The notes below the pieces were generated by a model, which saw nothing but the letters and a program-made list of their open reading frames with translations, made no database searches and was not told the origin of the DNA. Of a stretch of DNA of 64,000 nucleotides, positions 35,593-44,296 are shown piece after piece. Position numbers and translations under genes: made by a program. This DNA is from Thermohalobaculum sp050043005 (GTDB taxonomy: Bacteria > Pseudomonadota > Alphaproteobacteria > Rhodobacterales > Rhodobacteraceae): positions 30,394 through 94,393 of the forward strand of contig JBHJIZ010000030.1 of assembly GCA_050043005.1 (NCBI GenBank), given 5' to 3'. Numbering within the stretch: the first letter of the stretch is position 1; the number at the start of each line of letters is the position of its first letter.

Positions 35593-36024
35593 ATGACACA
35601 TATGGCAAGCGTGCAATGGCTTCGGGTGATCAGCTGGTGTCTGATCGTGATCGGCTGCTACTTCAGTTGGGCGACAGCCGAACCAGTCAATGCTCTCAGC
35701 GTGATGTTCGTGGATCTCGTGTTTCTGCCGATCGACGGGGCACAAACATATGCCGCGCAAGAGACGCGCTTGCTCTCGGCCATTGCCGGAGGTGTAACCG
35801 TTGGCCTGGGCGCCGCTGTGCTCTCGGTCACGAACGCGGTCTATCTGGTCGATCGCGAACGCGGACGCCGGATCATCATGACCTTCATGCTTGCCTGGTT
35901 CATCTCCGACGGCATTGGGTCGGCACTGGCGGGCGCACCCTTCAACGCCGTAGTCAACTGCTTGATCCTGGTGCCGGTGATCTACCCGCTGCTCGCCGCC
36001 AGACCGGATCCGAGTTCACTCTGA
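35593..36024 (+). CDS. Small four-helix membrane protein, unknown function
   Basis: 143 residues with four hydrophobic segments (about 10-28, 55-80, 92-110 and 117-135). No conserved catalytic motif or family was recognised. ATG 35593 was preferred to ATG 35575 because GGAGG lies 8 bases before it. The gene is divergent from the MmyB-type regulator, the usual arrangement for a regulator and its target. Confidence 0.7.
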   Translation: MTHMASVQWLRVISWCLIVIGCYFSWATAEPVNALSVMFVDLVFLPIDGAQTYAAQETRLLSAIAGGVTVGLGAAVLSVTNAVYLVDRERGRRIIMTFMLAWFISDGIGSALAGAPFNAVVNCLILVPVIYPLLAARPDPSSL

Positions 36025-36045
36025 CCCGCGGCGGATCACGATGAT

Positions 36046-37398
36046 TCAGACCGCGACCGAGTGTCGGGCCGACTCCGCGCCCAGATAGGCATCGAATGCC
36101 GCCGCCACGACGCGGCGCAAGGGCGAGCCTGCGTCCGAGACGCGCACCTCCATGCCCTCGCAGACGATCAGGCCATCGCGCACCATGCGGGCCAATTCCG
36201 GCCCGGCATCGCTGGCCCAGTTGATCGGCGCCCCGAAGGCCCGCGCCATCTTGGCCAGATCGACCACGCCGTTGCACATGATCGCCTCGATCACGGCACT
36301 GCGCAGACGATCGTTCTCGGAGAACGCGATCCCCTTGGCCACCGGCAGTTGCCCTGCGGACACGGCACGCGCCCAAGCCCCGGTTTCCGACAGGTTCTGC
36401 ACATGTCCGTGCGGCGTGCGCGAGATCGACGTCGATCCAAACCCGATCAGCGTCTCGGCCCGATCCGTGGTGTAGCCCTGGAAGTTGCGCCGCTACTGCT
36501 TCTCTTGCGCCGCGACGGCCATGCTGTCCCCGGGCAGGGCAAAGTGGTCCAGCCCGATGGGTTCATAGCCCACGTCGACCAGCATCTTCTGCGCTTCCTG
36601 CGCTTGCTCCATGCGTTCAGCCGCGCCGGGCAACGCCGCCTCGTCAATCAGGCGCTGCTTCTTGGCAACCCAGGGCACGTGCGCATACCCGAACAAAGCA
36701 ATCCTGTCCGGCCGGATCTCGGCGCAGATCTCGATCGATTTCCGCAACATATCGATCGTTTGATGTGGCAGCCCATACATCAAGTCAAAATTGATCCCGG
36801 TGACGCCGACGCCGCGCAGGCTTGCGACCGTCTCGCGCACCATCTCGGGCGGCTGTATCCGGTTGATCGCCGCCTGAACCTTCGGATCGAATTCCTGCAC
36901 GCCGAAGCTCGCCCGCGTGAACCCCAGCGCTCCGATGCGCCGGATCATCTCTTGCGTCAGCGTGCGCGGATCGCTCTCGATCGAGATCTCGGCCCCCGGC
37001 ACGAAGTTGAAGCGCGCGCCGATCGCCTCCATGATCCGCGCAAGGCAGTCGGGCTCCAGCGCTGTCGGTGTGCCGCCGCCCCACGCCAGGTGCGAGATCG
37101 ACATCCGCCCGGGCAGCAACCGGTCCATCAGCTTGATCTCGTCCAGCAGATGCGCTGCGTACCGCGCGATCGGCGCGTCGCGCGATGCCAGCTTCATGTT
37201 GCAGCCGCAGTACCAGCACAGCTGCCGGCAATAGGGCACGTGCACATACAACGAAACCGGTTCGTCCGGATCGATGGCGCTAAGCCATCCTTCATAATCC
37301 TCGGCTCCGATGGCCTCCGAAAAATGCGGCACAGTCGGATAGCTCGTGTAGCGCGGAACGTTTCGGCGGGAGTAGTCGGCGAGGCTGGCGGACATCAT
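36046..37398 (-). pseudogene. hemN: Oxygen-independent coproporphyrinogen III dehydrogenase, interrupted by an in-frame amber codon
   Basis: Read through, the frame encodes a full-length 450-codon radical-SAM HemN, with the 4Fe-4S cysteines 57, 61 and 64 in HVPYCRQLCWYCGC. HemN decarboxylates coproporphyrinogen III without oxygen. Codon 302 is TAG (36493-36495); it is followed in frame by RRNFQGYTTDRAETLIGFG, the conserved downstream block. In other HemN proteins this position is Leu (pattern G-x-L-x-RNFQGY), and TTG to TAG is one change. The 5' part alone (301 codons) lacks the C-terminal domain. Start 37398 has GAGGG upstream. Either a recent nonsense mutation or a consensus error. Confidence 0.85.
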
Positions 37399-37457
37399 CA
37401 AAGCCCTCGAAGATCGCGGTTGATGCTCAAGCCTGTCGCACAGAGTGTCAGGCGTCT

Positions 37458-37471
37458 TTGACATGGATCAG
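37458..37471. promoter_or_regulatory. Candidate FNR/FnrL box between hemN and the cupin gene
   Basis: TTGACATGGATCAG matches the FNR palindrome TTGAT-N4-ATCAA at 8 of 10 positions. It lies 60 bases before the hemN start and 58 bases before the cupin start. hemN is a known FnrL target in Rhodobacter. Confidence 0.4.
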
Positions 37472-37528
37472 TTTCGTAAAATGGATGCGTTCGGGTACGT
37501 TGACGGCAGTCAAAACCGGGAGGACACC

Positions 37529-37945
37529 ATGGAAGACCGTACGAACTGGAATTTTGTGCACAATGCAGCCGAGGGTGCTGAATGGGTGCCCGGCCTGCGC
37601 GAGATCTTCGAGTACCGCGATCTCGGCATCAAGGACGGCACCCAGGGCGATTACGTGGCCCATGTTATCCGCCACAACGGCAAGGAACAGGCCGACGCGG
37701 TTCAGCAATGGCACATTCACGAATGCGACTTTCAACTCGTCTACGTCCTGAACGGTTGGGCGACGTTCGAATACGATGGTGAGGGAGAGCGCACGATCCG
37801 AAAGGGCGACTGCGTGCTGCAAAAACCAATGATCAAACACCGCGAGATCGCGTGTTCCGAGGACTTCGAGGTGCTCGAAATCGTCTCGCCCGGAAACTTC
37901 GAGACCAAGATCGTGGACGCGCCCAAGGACGTTGCCGCAGGCTAG
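37529..37945 (+). CDS. Cupin domain-containing protein
   Basis: A 138-residue single-domain cupin. Motif 1 is WHIHECDFQLVYVLNGWATFEYDG and motif 2 is GDCVLQKPMIKHREIACSEDFEVLEI. The first His pair and the later His suggest a metal site. GGGAGG precedes ATG 37529; the frame extends upstream to 37445 without similarity. Function unknown; cupins of this type include regulators and sugar- or amino-acid-modifying enzymes. It is convergent with urtE and divergent from hemN. Confidence 0.78.
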   Translation: MEDRTNWNFVHNAAEGAEWVPGLREIFEYRDLGIKDGTQGDYVAHVIRHNGKEQADAVQQWHIHECDFQLVYVLNGWATFEYDGEGERTIRKGDCVLQKPMIKHREIACSEDFEVLEIVSPGNFETKIVDAPKDVAAG

Positions 37946-37953
37946 CCGGGCCC

Positions 37954-38649
37954 TCAGACCGACACGAGGCTGCGAACCTGGTCGACATCGCCTTCTGACC
38001 GTGGGCCGGACATCCGCACCTGTCCGCGGTCCAGCACGGTCACGACGTCAGCCAGGTCCCAGGCGAAGTCGAAATACTGCTCGACCAGTACGATTGCCAT
38101 GTCGCCACGTGCGCGCAGAACGCGGATCGCCTCGCCGATATCCTTGATGATCGAGGGCGGGATGCCCTCGGTCGGCTCGTCCAGAATCAACAGGCGCGGA
38201 CGCATCACAAGGGCGCGCCCGATGGCAAGCTGCTGCTGCTGACCACCCGACAGGTCGCCACCGCGCCGCCCGAGCATGTCGCGCAACACCGGGAACAGGC
38301 TGAACACCTCCTCCGGCACATACCGCTCGGCGCGCGGCAAGCCCGCAAACCCGGTCTCGAGGTTCTCGCGCACCGTCAGCAATGGAAAGATCTCGCGCCC
38401 TTGCGGGACGATCGCAATGCCGCGCCGCGCCCGTTCGCTGGCCCGCACGCGCGAGACATCGTTGTCCTCCCAGACAATCTGTCCGGCGCTGATCTTCTGC
38501 TGCCCGACAATCGCGCGCATCAGCGAGGTCTTGCCGACACCGTTGCGGCCCAGCACACAGGTCACCTCGCCAACCTTCGCCTCGAGCGAGACAGCGCGCA
38601 GCGCCTGCGCCGCGCCGTAATGCAGGTCAATCTCACGCACCGCCAGCAT
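37954..38649 (-). CDS. urtE: Urea ABC transporter ATPase UrtE
   Basis: A 231-residue LivF-type ATPase for urea uptake. Walker A GRNGVGKTSL, signature LSGGQQQQ, Walker B LLILDEPTEGIPPSI. ATG 38649 is 2 bases from the urtD stop; the longer frame to 38685 overlaps urtD. Last gene of urtABCDE. Confidence 0.93.
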   Translation of the reverse strand: MLAVREIDLHYGAAQALRAVSLEAKVGEVTCVLGRNGVGKTSLMRAIVGQQKISAGQIVWEDNDVSRVRASERARRGIAIVPQGREIFPLLTVRENLETGFAGLPRAERYVPEEVFSLFPVLRDMLGRRGGDLSGGQQQQLAIGRALVMRPRLLILDEPTEGIPPSIIKDIGEAIRVLRARGDMAIVLVEQYFDFAWDLADVVTVLDRGQVRMSGPRSEGDVDQVRSLVSV

Positions 38650-38650
38650 C

Positions 38651-39403
38651 TCAGCGTCCCAGATACGTTTCGATGACGCGTGCATCCGTCGAGACTTGTT
38701 CGAATGAGCCCTCCGCCAGAACCGAGCCTTCGTGCAACACGGTCACCTTCACGCCCAGATGCTTGATGAAGTCCATATCGTGTTCGACCACCATCACAGT
38801 GTGGTCGCCCGCAATCTCCTCGAGCAGTTCTGCTGTCTGCATCGTCTCGGCATCGGTCATGCCCGCCGCCGGTTCATCAACCAGCAACACTTTCGGGTCC
38901 TGCGCCAGCAGCATTCCGATCTCGAGCCACTGCTTCTGCCCGTGGCTCAGGTCGGCTGCCAGATCATTGCGCCGATCGGCCAGGCGAATGATCTGAAGCA
39001 ACTCATCGATCCGGACCGCTTCGCGCGACTCGGGCCGGGCAAGCAACGTCTCCAGAACACTGCGCTTGCCCGCCAGAGACAGCAGCAGGTTGTCGGCCAC
39101 AGTATGTGTCTCGAAAACCGTGGGCTTCTGGAACTTCCGGCCAATCCCCATGCGCGCGATATCGGCCTCGTCATGACGGGTCAGGTCGACCGTCTCGTTG
39201 AAGATCACATCGCCGGTATCTGGCCGCGTCTTGCCGGTGATGATGTCCATCATCGTCGTCTTGCCCGCGCCGTTGGGCCCGATGATTGCCCGCATCTCGC
39301 CTTTGGACAGGGTTAGAGACAAACCGTTGATCGCCTTGAACCCGTCAAAGGCAACGTTGACGTCGTCGAGGTAAAGCATTGAATTTCGAGCGAGATCGGA
39401 CAT
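38651..39403 (-). CDS. urtD: Urea ABC transporter ATPase UrtD
   Basis: A 250-residue LivG-type ATPase. Walker A GPNGAGKTT, the extended loop region GIGRKFQKPTVFETHTVADNL, signature-like LSHGQKQWLEIGMLL (UrtD-typical SHGQ in place of SGGQ), and Walker B VLLVDEPAAGMTD. ATG 39403 gives MSDLARNSMLYLDDVNVAF; the longer frame overlaps urtC. It pairs with UrtE. Confidence 0.93.
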   Translation of the reverse strand: MSDLARNSMLYLDDVNVAFDGFKAINGLSLTLSKGEMRAIIGPNGAGKTTMMDIITGKTRPDTGDVIFNETVDLTRHDEADIARMGIGRKFQKPTVFETHTVADNLLLSLAGKRSVLETLLARPESREAVRIDELLQIIRLADRRNDLAADLSHGQKQWLEIGMLLAQDPKVLLVDEPAAGMTDAETMQTAELLEEIAGDHTVMVVEHDMDFIKHLGVKVTVLHEGSVLAEGSFEQVSTDARVIETYLGR

Positions 39404-39407
39404 CAGG

Positions 39408-40535
39408 TCACTCCGCCGGTTGCGGTTTGGCTGCCGGTGGCGCCGCCGTGTCTTCGGCCTTCCGCCGTCCCAGGACATCCAGCCCGCCCAGAACCCCCTT
39501 GGGCAGGAAGAGTGTGACCACAACGAACATCGCACCCAGCACGAAAATCCAGATCTCCGGGAACCAGCCGGTCAGCAGCGTCTTCGCACCGTTCACAAGA
39601 ACAGCGCCAATCACCGCGCCCAACAGCAGGCCGCGCCCGCCGACAGCAACCCAGATAACGATCTCGATGCTGTTGGCCGGGCTGAATTCGCCAGGATTGA
39701 TGATGCCGACCTGCGGCACATACAGCGCACCCGCAACCCCTGCCAGCATGGCTGACAGCGTGAAGACGAACAGCTTGTAGCCCTCGACCCAGTAGCCCAG
39801 GAACCGCGCACGGCTCTCGGCATCCCGGACACTCACCAAGACCTTGCCCGCCCGCGAGGGTACGACGATCCGGCAGATCACATAGCCCAGCCCAAGTGCT
39901 ATCGCCGAGGCGATGAACAATCCCGCGCGCGTCTCGTCCGAGCGCAGATCAAAGCCCAGCACATCCTTGAAATCCGTCAGACCGTTATTGCCGCCAAAGC
40001 CCATGTCATTGCGGAAGAACGCCAGCAGCAGCGCATAGGTCATGGCCTGCGTGATGATCGACAGATAGACGCCCGTCACGCGCGACCTGAATGCCAGCCA
40101 GCCGAACACAAAGGCCAGCGTGCCCGGCACCAGCAGAACCATCAGGCAGGCGAACCAGAACTGGTCGAAGCCGTACCAGAACCATGGCAACTCCTGATAA
40201 TTCAGGAACACCATGAAATCCGGCAGGATCGGATCGCCGTAACTGCCCCGGGTTCCGATCTCGCGCATCAGGTGCATCCCCATCGCGTAACCGCCCAGCG
40301 CGAAGAACGCGCCGTGGCCCAGCGACAGGATGCCCGCATAACCCCAGATCAGATCGACACTGAGCGCCAGCAATGCATAGCAAAGGTATTTGCCGAAAAG
40401 CGCCACCGCGAAGGACGGCAGATGCAGGGTCGAGCCCTGCTCGGCCCACAGGTTCGCCGCCGGCACCGCAACTGCAATGAACGCCAGAAACAGCAGGAAA
40501 AGCTGCGTGCGCAGGTCGAGAGCGTTGCGGATCAT
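39408..40535 (-). CDS. urtC: Urea ABC transporter permease UrtC
   Basis: A 375-residue LivM-type permease with about eight to ten membrane segments. A core segment is GYAGILSLGHGAFFALGGYAMGMHLM, and the C-terminal cytoplasmic tail is Pro/Ala-rich. It forms the channel with UrtB. A small secreted-protein gene separates it from urtB. Confidence 0.92.
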   Translation of the reverse strand: MIRNALDLRTQLFLLFLAFIAVAVPAANLWAEQGSTLHLPSFAVALFGKYLCYALLALSVDLIWGYAGILSLGHGAFFALGGYAMGMHLMREIGTRGSYGDPILPDFMVFLNYQELPWFWYGFDQFWFACLMVLLVPGTLAFVFGWLAFRSRVTGVYLSIITQAMTYALLLAFFRNDMGFGGNNGLTDFKDVLGFDLRSDETRAGLFIASAIALGLGYVICRIVVPSRAGKVLVSVRDAESRARFLGYWVEGYKLFVFTLSAMLAGVAGALYVPQVGIINPGEFSPANSIEIVIWVAVGGRGLLLGAVIGAVLVNGAKTLLTGWFPEIWIFVLGAMFVVVTLFLPKGVLGGLDVLGRRKAEDTAAPPAAKPQPAE

Positions 40536-40554
40536 GCGACGCCCTCGGACCGTA

Positions 40555-40833
40555 TTACTTCAGCTCTAGGCTGTATCCGTCGTCGTCGAAGCTGCGGAAG
40601 CCGACCAGCGGCTGCTCCCCGTCTTCCGAGAAGACGAACACGTGCACTGCATCGCCGTTGAAGGACACCCGGCAAAACGTCTTGGGGGCCGCCATGCTGG
40701 CCGGGCAGTCTTCTAGATCGAAGTGCGGAACGCTCTCTTCGAACTCCGAATAGGTCAGCGAATGCGGCTCCGCGCCACTCGCCGCGCTTGCGATCGCGGC
40801 AGCACAGGCCGCCGCCGTCAGGGTTCGGTACAT
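40555..40833 (-). CDS. Small secreted protein inside the urt operon, unknown function
   Basis: A 92-residue product with a signal peptide (YRTLTAAACAAAIASAASG, cleavage about residue 20). The mature part of about 72 residues has two Cys (CPASMAAPKTFCRV), acidic patches and beta-like segments (VHVFVFSEDGEQPLVGFRSF). No known family was recognised. Its position between urtB and urtC on the same strand suggests co-expression under nitrogen limitation. Confidence 0.7.
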   Translation of the reverse strand: MYRTLTAAACAAAIASAASGAEPHSLTYSEFEESVPHFDLEDCPASMAAPKTFCRVSFNGDAVHVFVFSEDGEQPLVGFRSFDDDGYSLELK

Positions 40834-40930
40834 TGTGGTCTCCTGTCAGAAAAATCGGATCGCTGGCCAGCGACTTTTTTCTGACAGAAACACTCGGATT
40901 CGTCGAGAAGTATCTGACTGTTTCAATCAT

Positions 40931-42529
40931 CTACTGCTCCACCGCCCGGCCCTTCAGCGCGAACAAGCCGCGCGGGCGGCGTTGAATGAACAGGATGATA
41001 AAGACCAGAACCAACACCTTCGCCAGAACGGCTCCGGCATAGGGTTCCAGGAACTTGTTGACGATGCCCAGCGTGAAAGCTCCGGCCAGCGCGCCCCACA
41101 GGTTCCCGACACCGCCGAAGACCACCACCATGAAGCTGTCAACGATATAGCTTTGCCCCAGGTTCGGAGAGACGTTGTCGATCTGGCTCAGGGCCACGCC
41201 CGCCAGACCGGCAACGCCCGCCCCCAGGCCAAAGGTCATGGCATCCACCCACCCCGAGCGGATGCCCATCGCCTCGGCCATGCGCCGGTTCTGGGTCACG
41301 GCACGCATCTGCAAACCCATCGGCGTCTTCTTCAACACCAGCAGCAGCATGGCGAACACGACCAGCGCGAAGATCAGGATCCAAAGCCGGTTGTAGGTGA
41401 TCGTCATCTGGCCAAGCTCGAACGCGCCGGACATCCAGTCCGGATTGCCGACCTCCTTGTTGGTCGGACCAAAGATCGTCCGCACCGTCTGCTGCAAGAT
41501 CAGGCTGATCCCCCAGGTCGCCAGCAGAGTCTCGAGCGGTCGACCGTACAGATAGCGGCAAACCCCGCGTTCGATCCCGACACCGACCGATCCCGCGACC
41601 AGAAACGCCAGCGGGGCCGATATCAGCAGTGAGTACTCGAACAGCCAGGGTGCCGAGTTTCGGATCACCTCCTGCACTGCGAAGGTCGTGTAGGCGCCGA
41701 GCATGACCAATTCGCCATGCGCCATGTTGATCACGCCCATGACGCCGAAACTGATCGCCAGACCGATTGCCGCCAGCATCAGGACCGAGCCGAGCGACAG
41801 CCCGTACCAGACATTCTCAGCCATATCCCAGGCGATACGCTCGCCCTCGATACGCTCCAGCGCCGCACGCGCGGCCTCGACCAGGATCACATTGTCCGCC
41901 GATGCAACGGCAGACAGGATCGAGACAGCCGCATCGTCGGACCGTGTCCCAATCACTGCGATCGCCGCCAACTTCGCGCTGTCCTCGACATCCGCGTTGA
42001 GCGTCGCGGCCGCACGCGCCTGTTCAAAGGCGCCGCGCACCTCCTCGTCCGTCTCGGCATCCAGGGCGGTCTGCAGCGCTGCAAGCTGTGCCGGATCGCC
42101 CGTCTTGTAAATCGATGCCGCCGCTTCCAGCCGCCGCGCGCGATCCGGCGACATCAGCGTCATCGTTCCGATCGCCGCCGCGATGGTCCGGCGCAGCTTG
42201 TTGTTGACCTTGATCTTGCGCGCACCGCGCTTCTTGATCTCGCCCAGCGCCTCACCCGTCAACGGGTCGAAGGTATTGAACCCTTTGTCGGCCTTCTCGA
42301 CGCGCACGACTGCCTCGTCGCCCTTCTTCATCTGCATCAGATCGCCCGCCGACAGGGCCTCCAGGACACTGACGGCGCGCGGATCTCCCGTGGCGGCAAT
42401 CTGTTCGACCACCTCGGCCCGGTCGTTGAATTTTCCCTTGGGAAGCTCTGCGATCAGGTCCTCGAGCGTTGCGGCCTGAACCGGCAGCGCAATCGCGAAG
42501 ACCAGAAGTGTCAACAAACGCAGCAGCAT
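40931..42529 (-). CDS. urtB: Urea ABC transporter permease UrtB
   Basis: A 532-residue permease. After a signal peptide (LLRLLTLLVFAIALPVQAA) comes a periplasmic HEAT-like domain (about 20-215, with ATGDPRAVSVLEALSAGDL and ARAALERIEGERI) that is typical of the long UrtB form. A LivH-type membrane domain follows (about 235-520, with GVINMAHGELVMLGAYTTF and GLGAGVAGLAGVALSQIDNV). Confidence 0.93.
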   Translation of the reverse strand: MLLRLLTLLVFAIALPVQAATLEDLIAELPKGKFNDRAEVVEQIAATGDPRAVSVLEALSAGDLMQMKKGDEAVVRVEKADKGFNTFDPLTGEALGEIKKRGARKIKVNNKLRRTIAAAIGTMTLMSPDRARRLEAAASIYKTGDPAQLAALQTALDAETDEEVRGAFEQARAAATLNADVEDSAKLAAIAVIGTRSDDAAVSILSAVASADNVILVEAARAALERIEGERIAWDMAENVWYGLSLGSVLMLAAIGLAISFGVMGVINMAHGELVMLGAYTTFAVQEVIRNSAPWLFEYSLLISAPLAFLVAGSVGVGIERGVCRYLYGRPLETLLATWGISLILQQTVRTIFGPTNKEVGNPDWMSGAFELGQMTITYNRLWILIFALVVFAMLLLVLKKTPMGLQMRAVTQNRRMAEAMGIRSGWVDAMTFGLGAGVAGLAGVALSQIDNVSPNLGQSYIVDSFMVVVFGGVGNLWGALAGAFTLGIVNKFLEPYAGAVLAKVLVLVFIILFIQRRPRGLFALKGRAVEQ

Positions 42530-42623
42530 CGATGTCCCCGATGTGTTTCAGCGGCACTCTGACGGCGCCTTGCAAGTTGCAGGGTGGAGATCGCCCCCAC
42601 CCTGCGTTTCATTCAGGTGCGGC

Positions 42624-43907
42624 TCAGTAGCCTTTGCCGCCGCACTGGTTGGTCTCGGTATTGAAGTTGCCGCAGCTCATCGGAGCGCGCCAGTCCGAGA
42701 TCAGCGCCTTCGAGTCCGGCAGGAAGTCCGACCACGCATCGCCCACGACCAGGCCCGAGGTCTCCCACACAGTCTCGAACCGACCGTCTTCCTGGATCTC
42801 GCCAACCAGCACCGGCTTGGTGATGTGGTGGTTCGGCATCATTGCGGAATAACCGCCGGTCAGGTTCGGCACCGACACGCCGATGATCGAGTCGATCACC
42901 GCGTCCGCGTCGGTCGTTCCGGCAGCTTCGACCGCCTTGATCCACATGTTGAAGCCGATGTAGTGCGCCTCCATCGGGTCATTGGTCACACGGTTCTCGT
43001 CGCCTGTGAATTCGTGCCAGGCTTCGATGAACTCATCGTTGGCGTCCGATTCAGCCGACATGAAGTAGTTCCACGCCGCCAGGTGCCCGACCAATGGGGC
43101 CGTATCCAGACCGGCAAGCTCTTCCTCACCGCCCGAGCACGCGACGACCGGGATATCCTCGGCCTTGATGCCCTGGTTGCCCAGTTCCTTGTAGAACGGC
43201 ACGTTGGCATCACCGTTGATGGTCGAGACCACGGCGGTCTTCTTGCCAGCCGAGCCGAAGGTCTTGATGTCAGAGACGATCGTCTGCCAATCTGAGTGTC
43301 CGAACGGCGTGTAGTTGATCATGATGTCTTCTTTGGCGACACCTTTCGCGATCAGATACGCCTCGAGGATCTTGTTGGTCGTACGCGGGTACACGTAGTC
43401 GGTCCCGGCAAGAACCCAGCGCTCGACGCCTTCCTCGGCAGCGAGGTAATCAACCGCAGGGATCGCCTGCTGGTTCGGCGCGGCACCGGTGTAGAACACG
43501 TTGCGCTGCGATTCCTCGCCTTCGTACTGAACCGGGTAGAACAGCAGCGAGTTCAGCTCGTCAAAGACCGGCAGAACCGACTTGCGCGAAACCGAGGTCC
43601 AGCAGCCAAACACTGCCGAGACACCGTTCACTTCGATCAGCTCGCGCGCCTTCTCGGCGAACAACGGCCAATCCGACGCAGGGTCGACCACGACCGGCTC
43701 GAGCTTCTTGCCCAGCAGACCGCCCTTTTCGTTCTGCTGCTCGATCAGCATCAGCATCGCGTCTTTCAGCGTTGTCTCCGAGATCGCCATCGTTCCCGAC
43801 AGTGAATGCAGGATCCCGACCTTGATCGTCTCTTCTTCGGCGTAGGCCGGCATCGCTACCGCCGCCGCCAGGCCCGCGCCCAGTGCCATTCTCTTGAGGC
43901 TTTTCAT
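42624..43907 (-). CDS. urtA: Urea ABC transporter substrate-binding protein UrtA
   Basis: A 427-residue periplasmic urea-binding protein. Signal peptide MKSLKRMALGAGLAAAVAMPAYA, then the type-1 binding fold beginning IKVGILHSLSGTMAISETTL. The ligand region includes GCWTSVSRKSVLPVFDELNSL and FYPVQYEGEE. GAGAGGA precedes ATG 43907; a longer frame to 44147 has no similarity. First gene of urtABCDE, divergent from the urease operon. Confidence 0.95.
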   Translation of the reverse strand: MKSLKRMALGAGLAAAVAMPAYAEEETIKVGILHSLSGTMAISETTLKDAMLMLIEQQNEKGGLLGKKLEPVVVDPASDWPLFAEKARELIEVNGVSAVFGCWTSVSRKSVLPVFDELNSLLFYPVQYEGEESQRNVFYTGAAPNQQAIPAVDYLAAEEGVERWVLAGTDYVYPRTTNKILEAYLIAKGVAKEDIMINYTPFGHSDWQTIVSDIKTFGSAGKKTAVVSTINGDANVPFYKELGNQGIKAEDIPVVACSGGEEELAGLDTAPLVGHLAAWNYFMSAESDANDEFIEAWHEFTGDENRVTNDPMEAHYIGFNMWIKAVEAAGTTDADAVIDSIIGVSVPNLTGGYSAMMPNHHITKPVLVGEIQEDGRFETVWETSGLVVGDAWSDFLPDSKALISDWRAPMSCGNFNTETNQCGGKGY

Positions 43908-44296
43908 CGATTCCTCTCCCCGGGGTCGACCCTCTCGTGGCGCCAGCGCCCACCTTGGTCTGTCGTCCCCGCAACGAAGTGTTGCTCCTCGTGGCATGCT
44001 GCGGCGATGATCGCCATCACCCCTGACTGCCACGCTCCGTACGCCCGTTGGCTGCTGGCAGCACCATTGGCGAACGGTCGCGAGGATGCGGCGGCACGAT
44101 GCGAACACAAGGACTATGATGTCGCTTTTTGAGCATATTTTGCACAATGACTAATTTATACGCAGCTGTGCAGTGTCCTTGCGCAAATTCTCGACAATTG
44201 ACCGGATTATCCGGCACACCCTCGTGAATCCGGTTGCGATTGCCGGGAATCGCGTGCTGATCTCTGCGCGCAGCGACGTGGAAGGCTTCAGGTATC
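43908..44296. other. 389-base region between divergent urtA and ureD
   Basis: Holds the promoters of the urea transport and urease operons. The segment 44110-44165 is AT-rich, and TGCAC (44141-44145) and GTGCA (44168-44172) form a widely spaced inverted pair. No convincing -24/-12 sigma-54 promoter or standard NtrC site was found by eye, and no open frame. Confidence 0.5.

Noticed and set aside
36061..37461. 466-codon plus-strand frame opposite hemN
   Set aside because: hemN motifs are unmistakable on the minus strand; the opposite frame is a GC-bias shadow.
44056..44070. Sigma-54-like sequence TGGCAGCACCATTGG before ureD
   Set aside because: The -24 GG is present but the invariant C of the -12 GC is G, so it does not fit a functional -24/-12 promoter.
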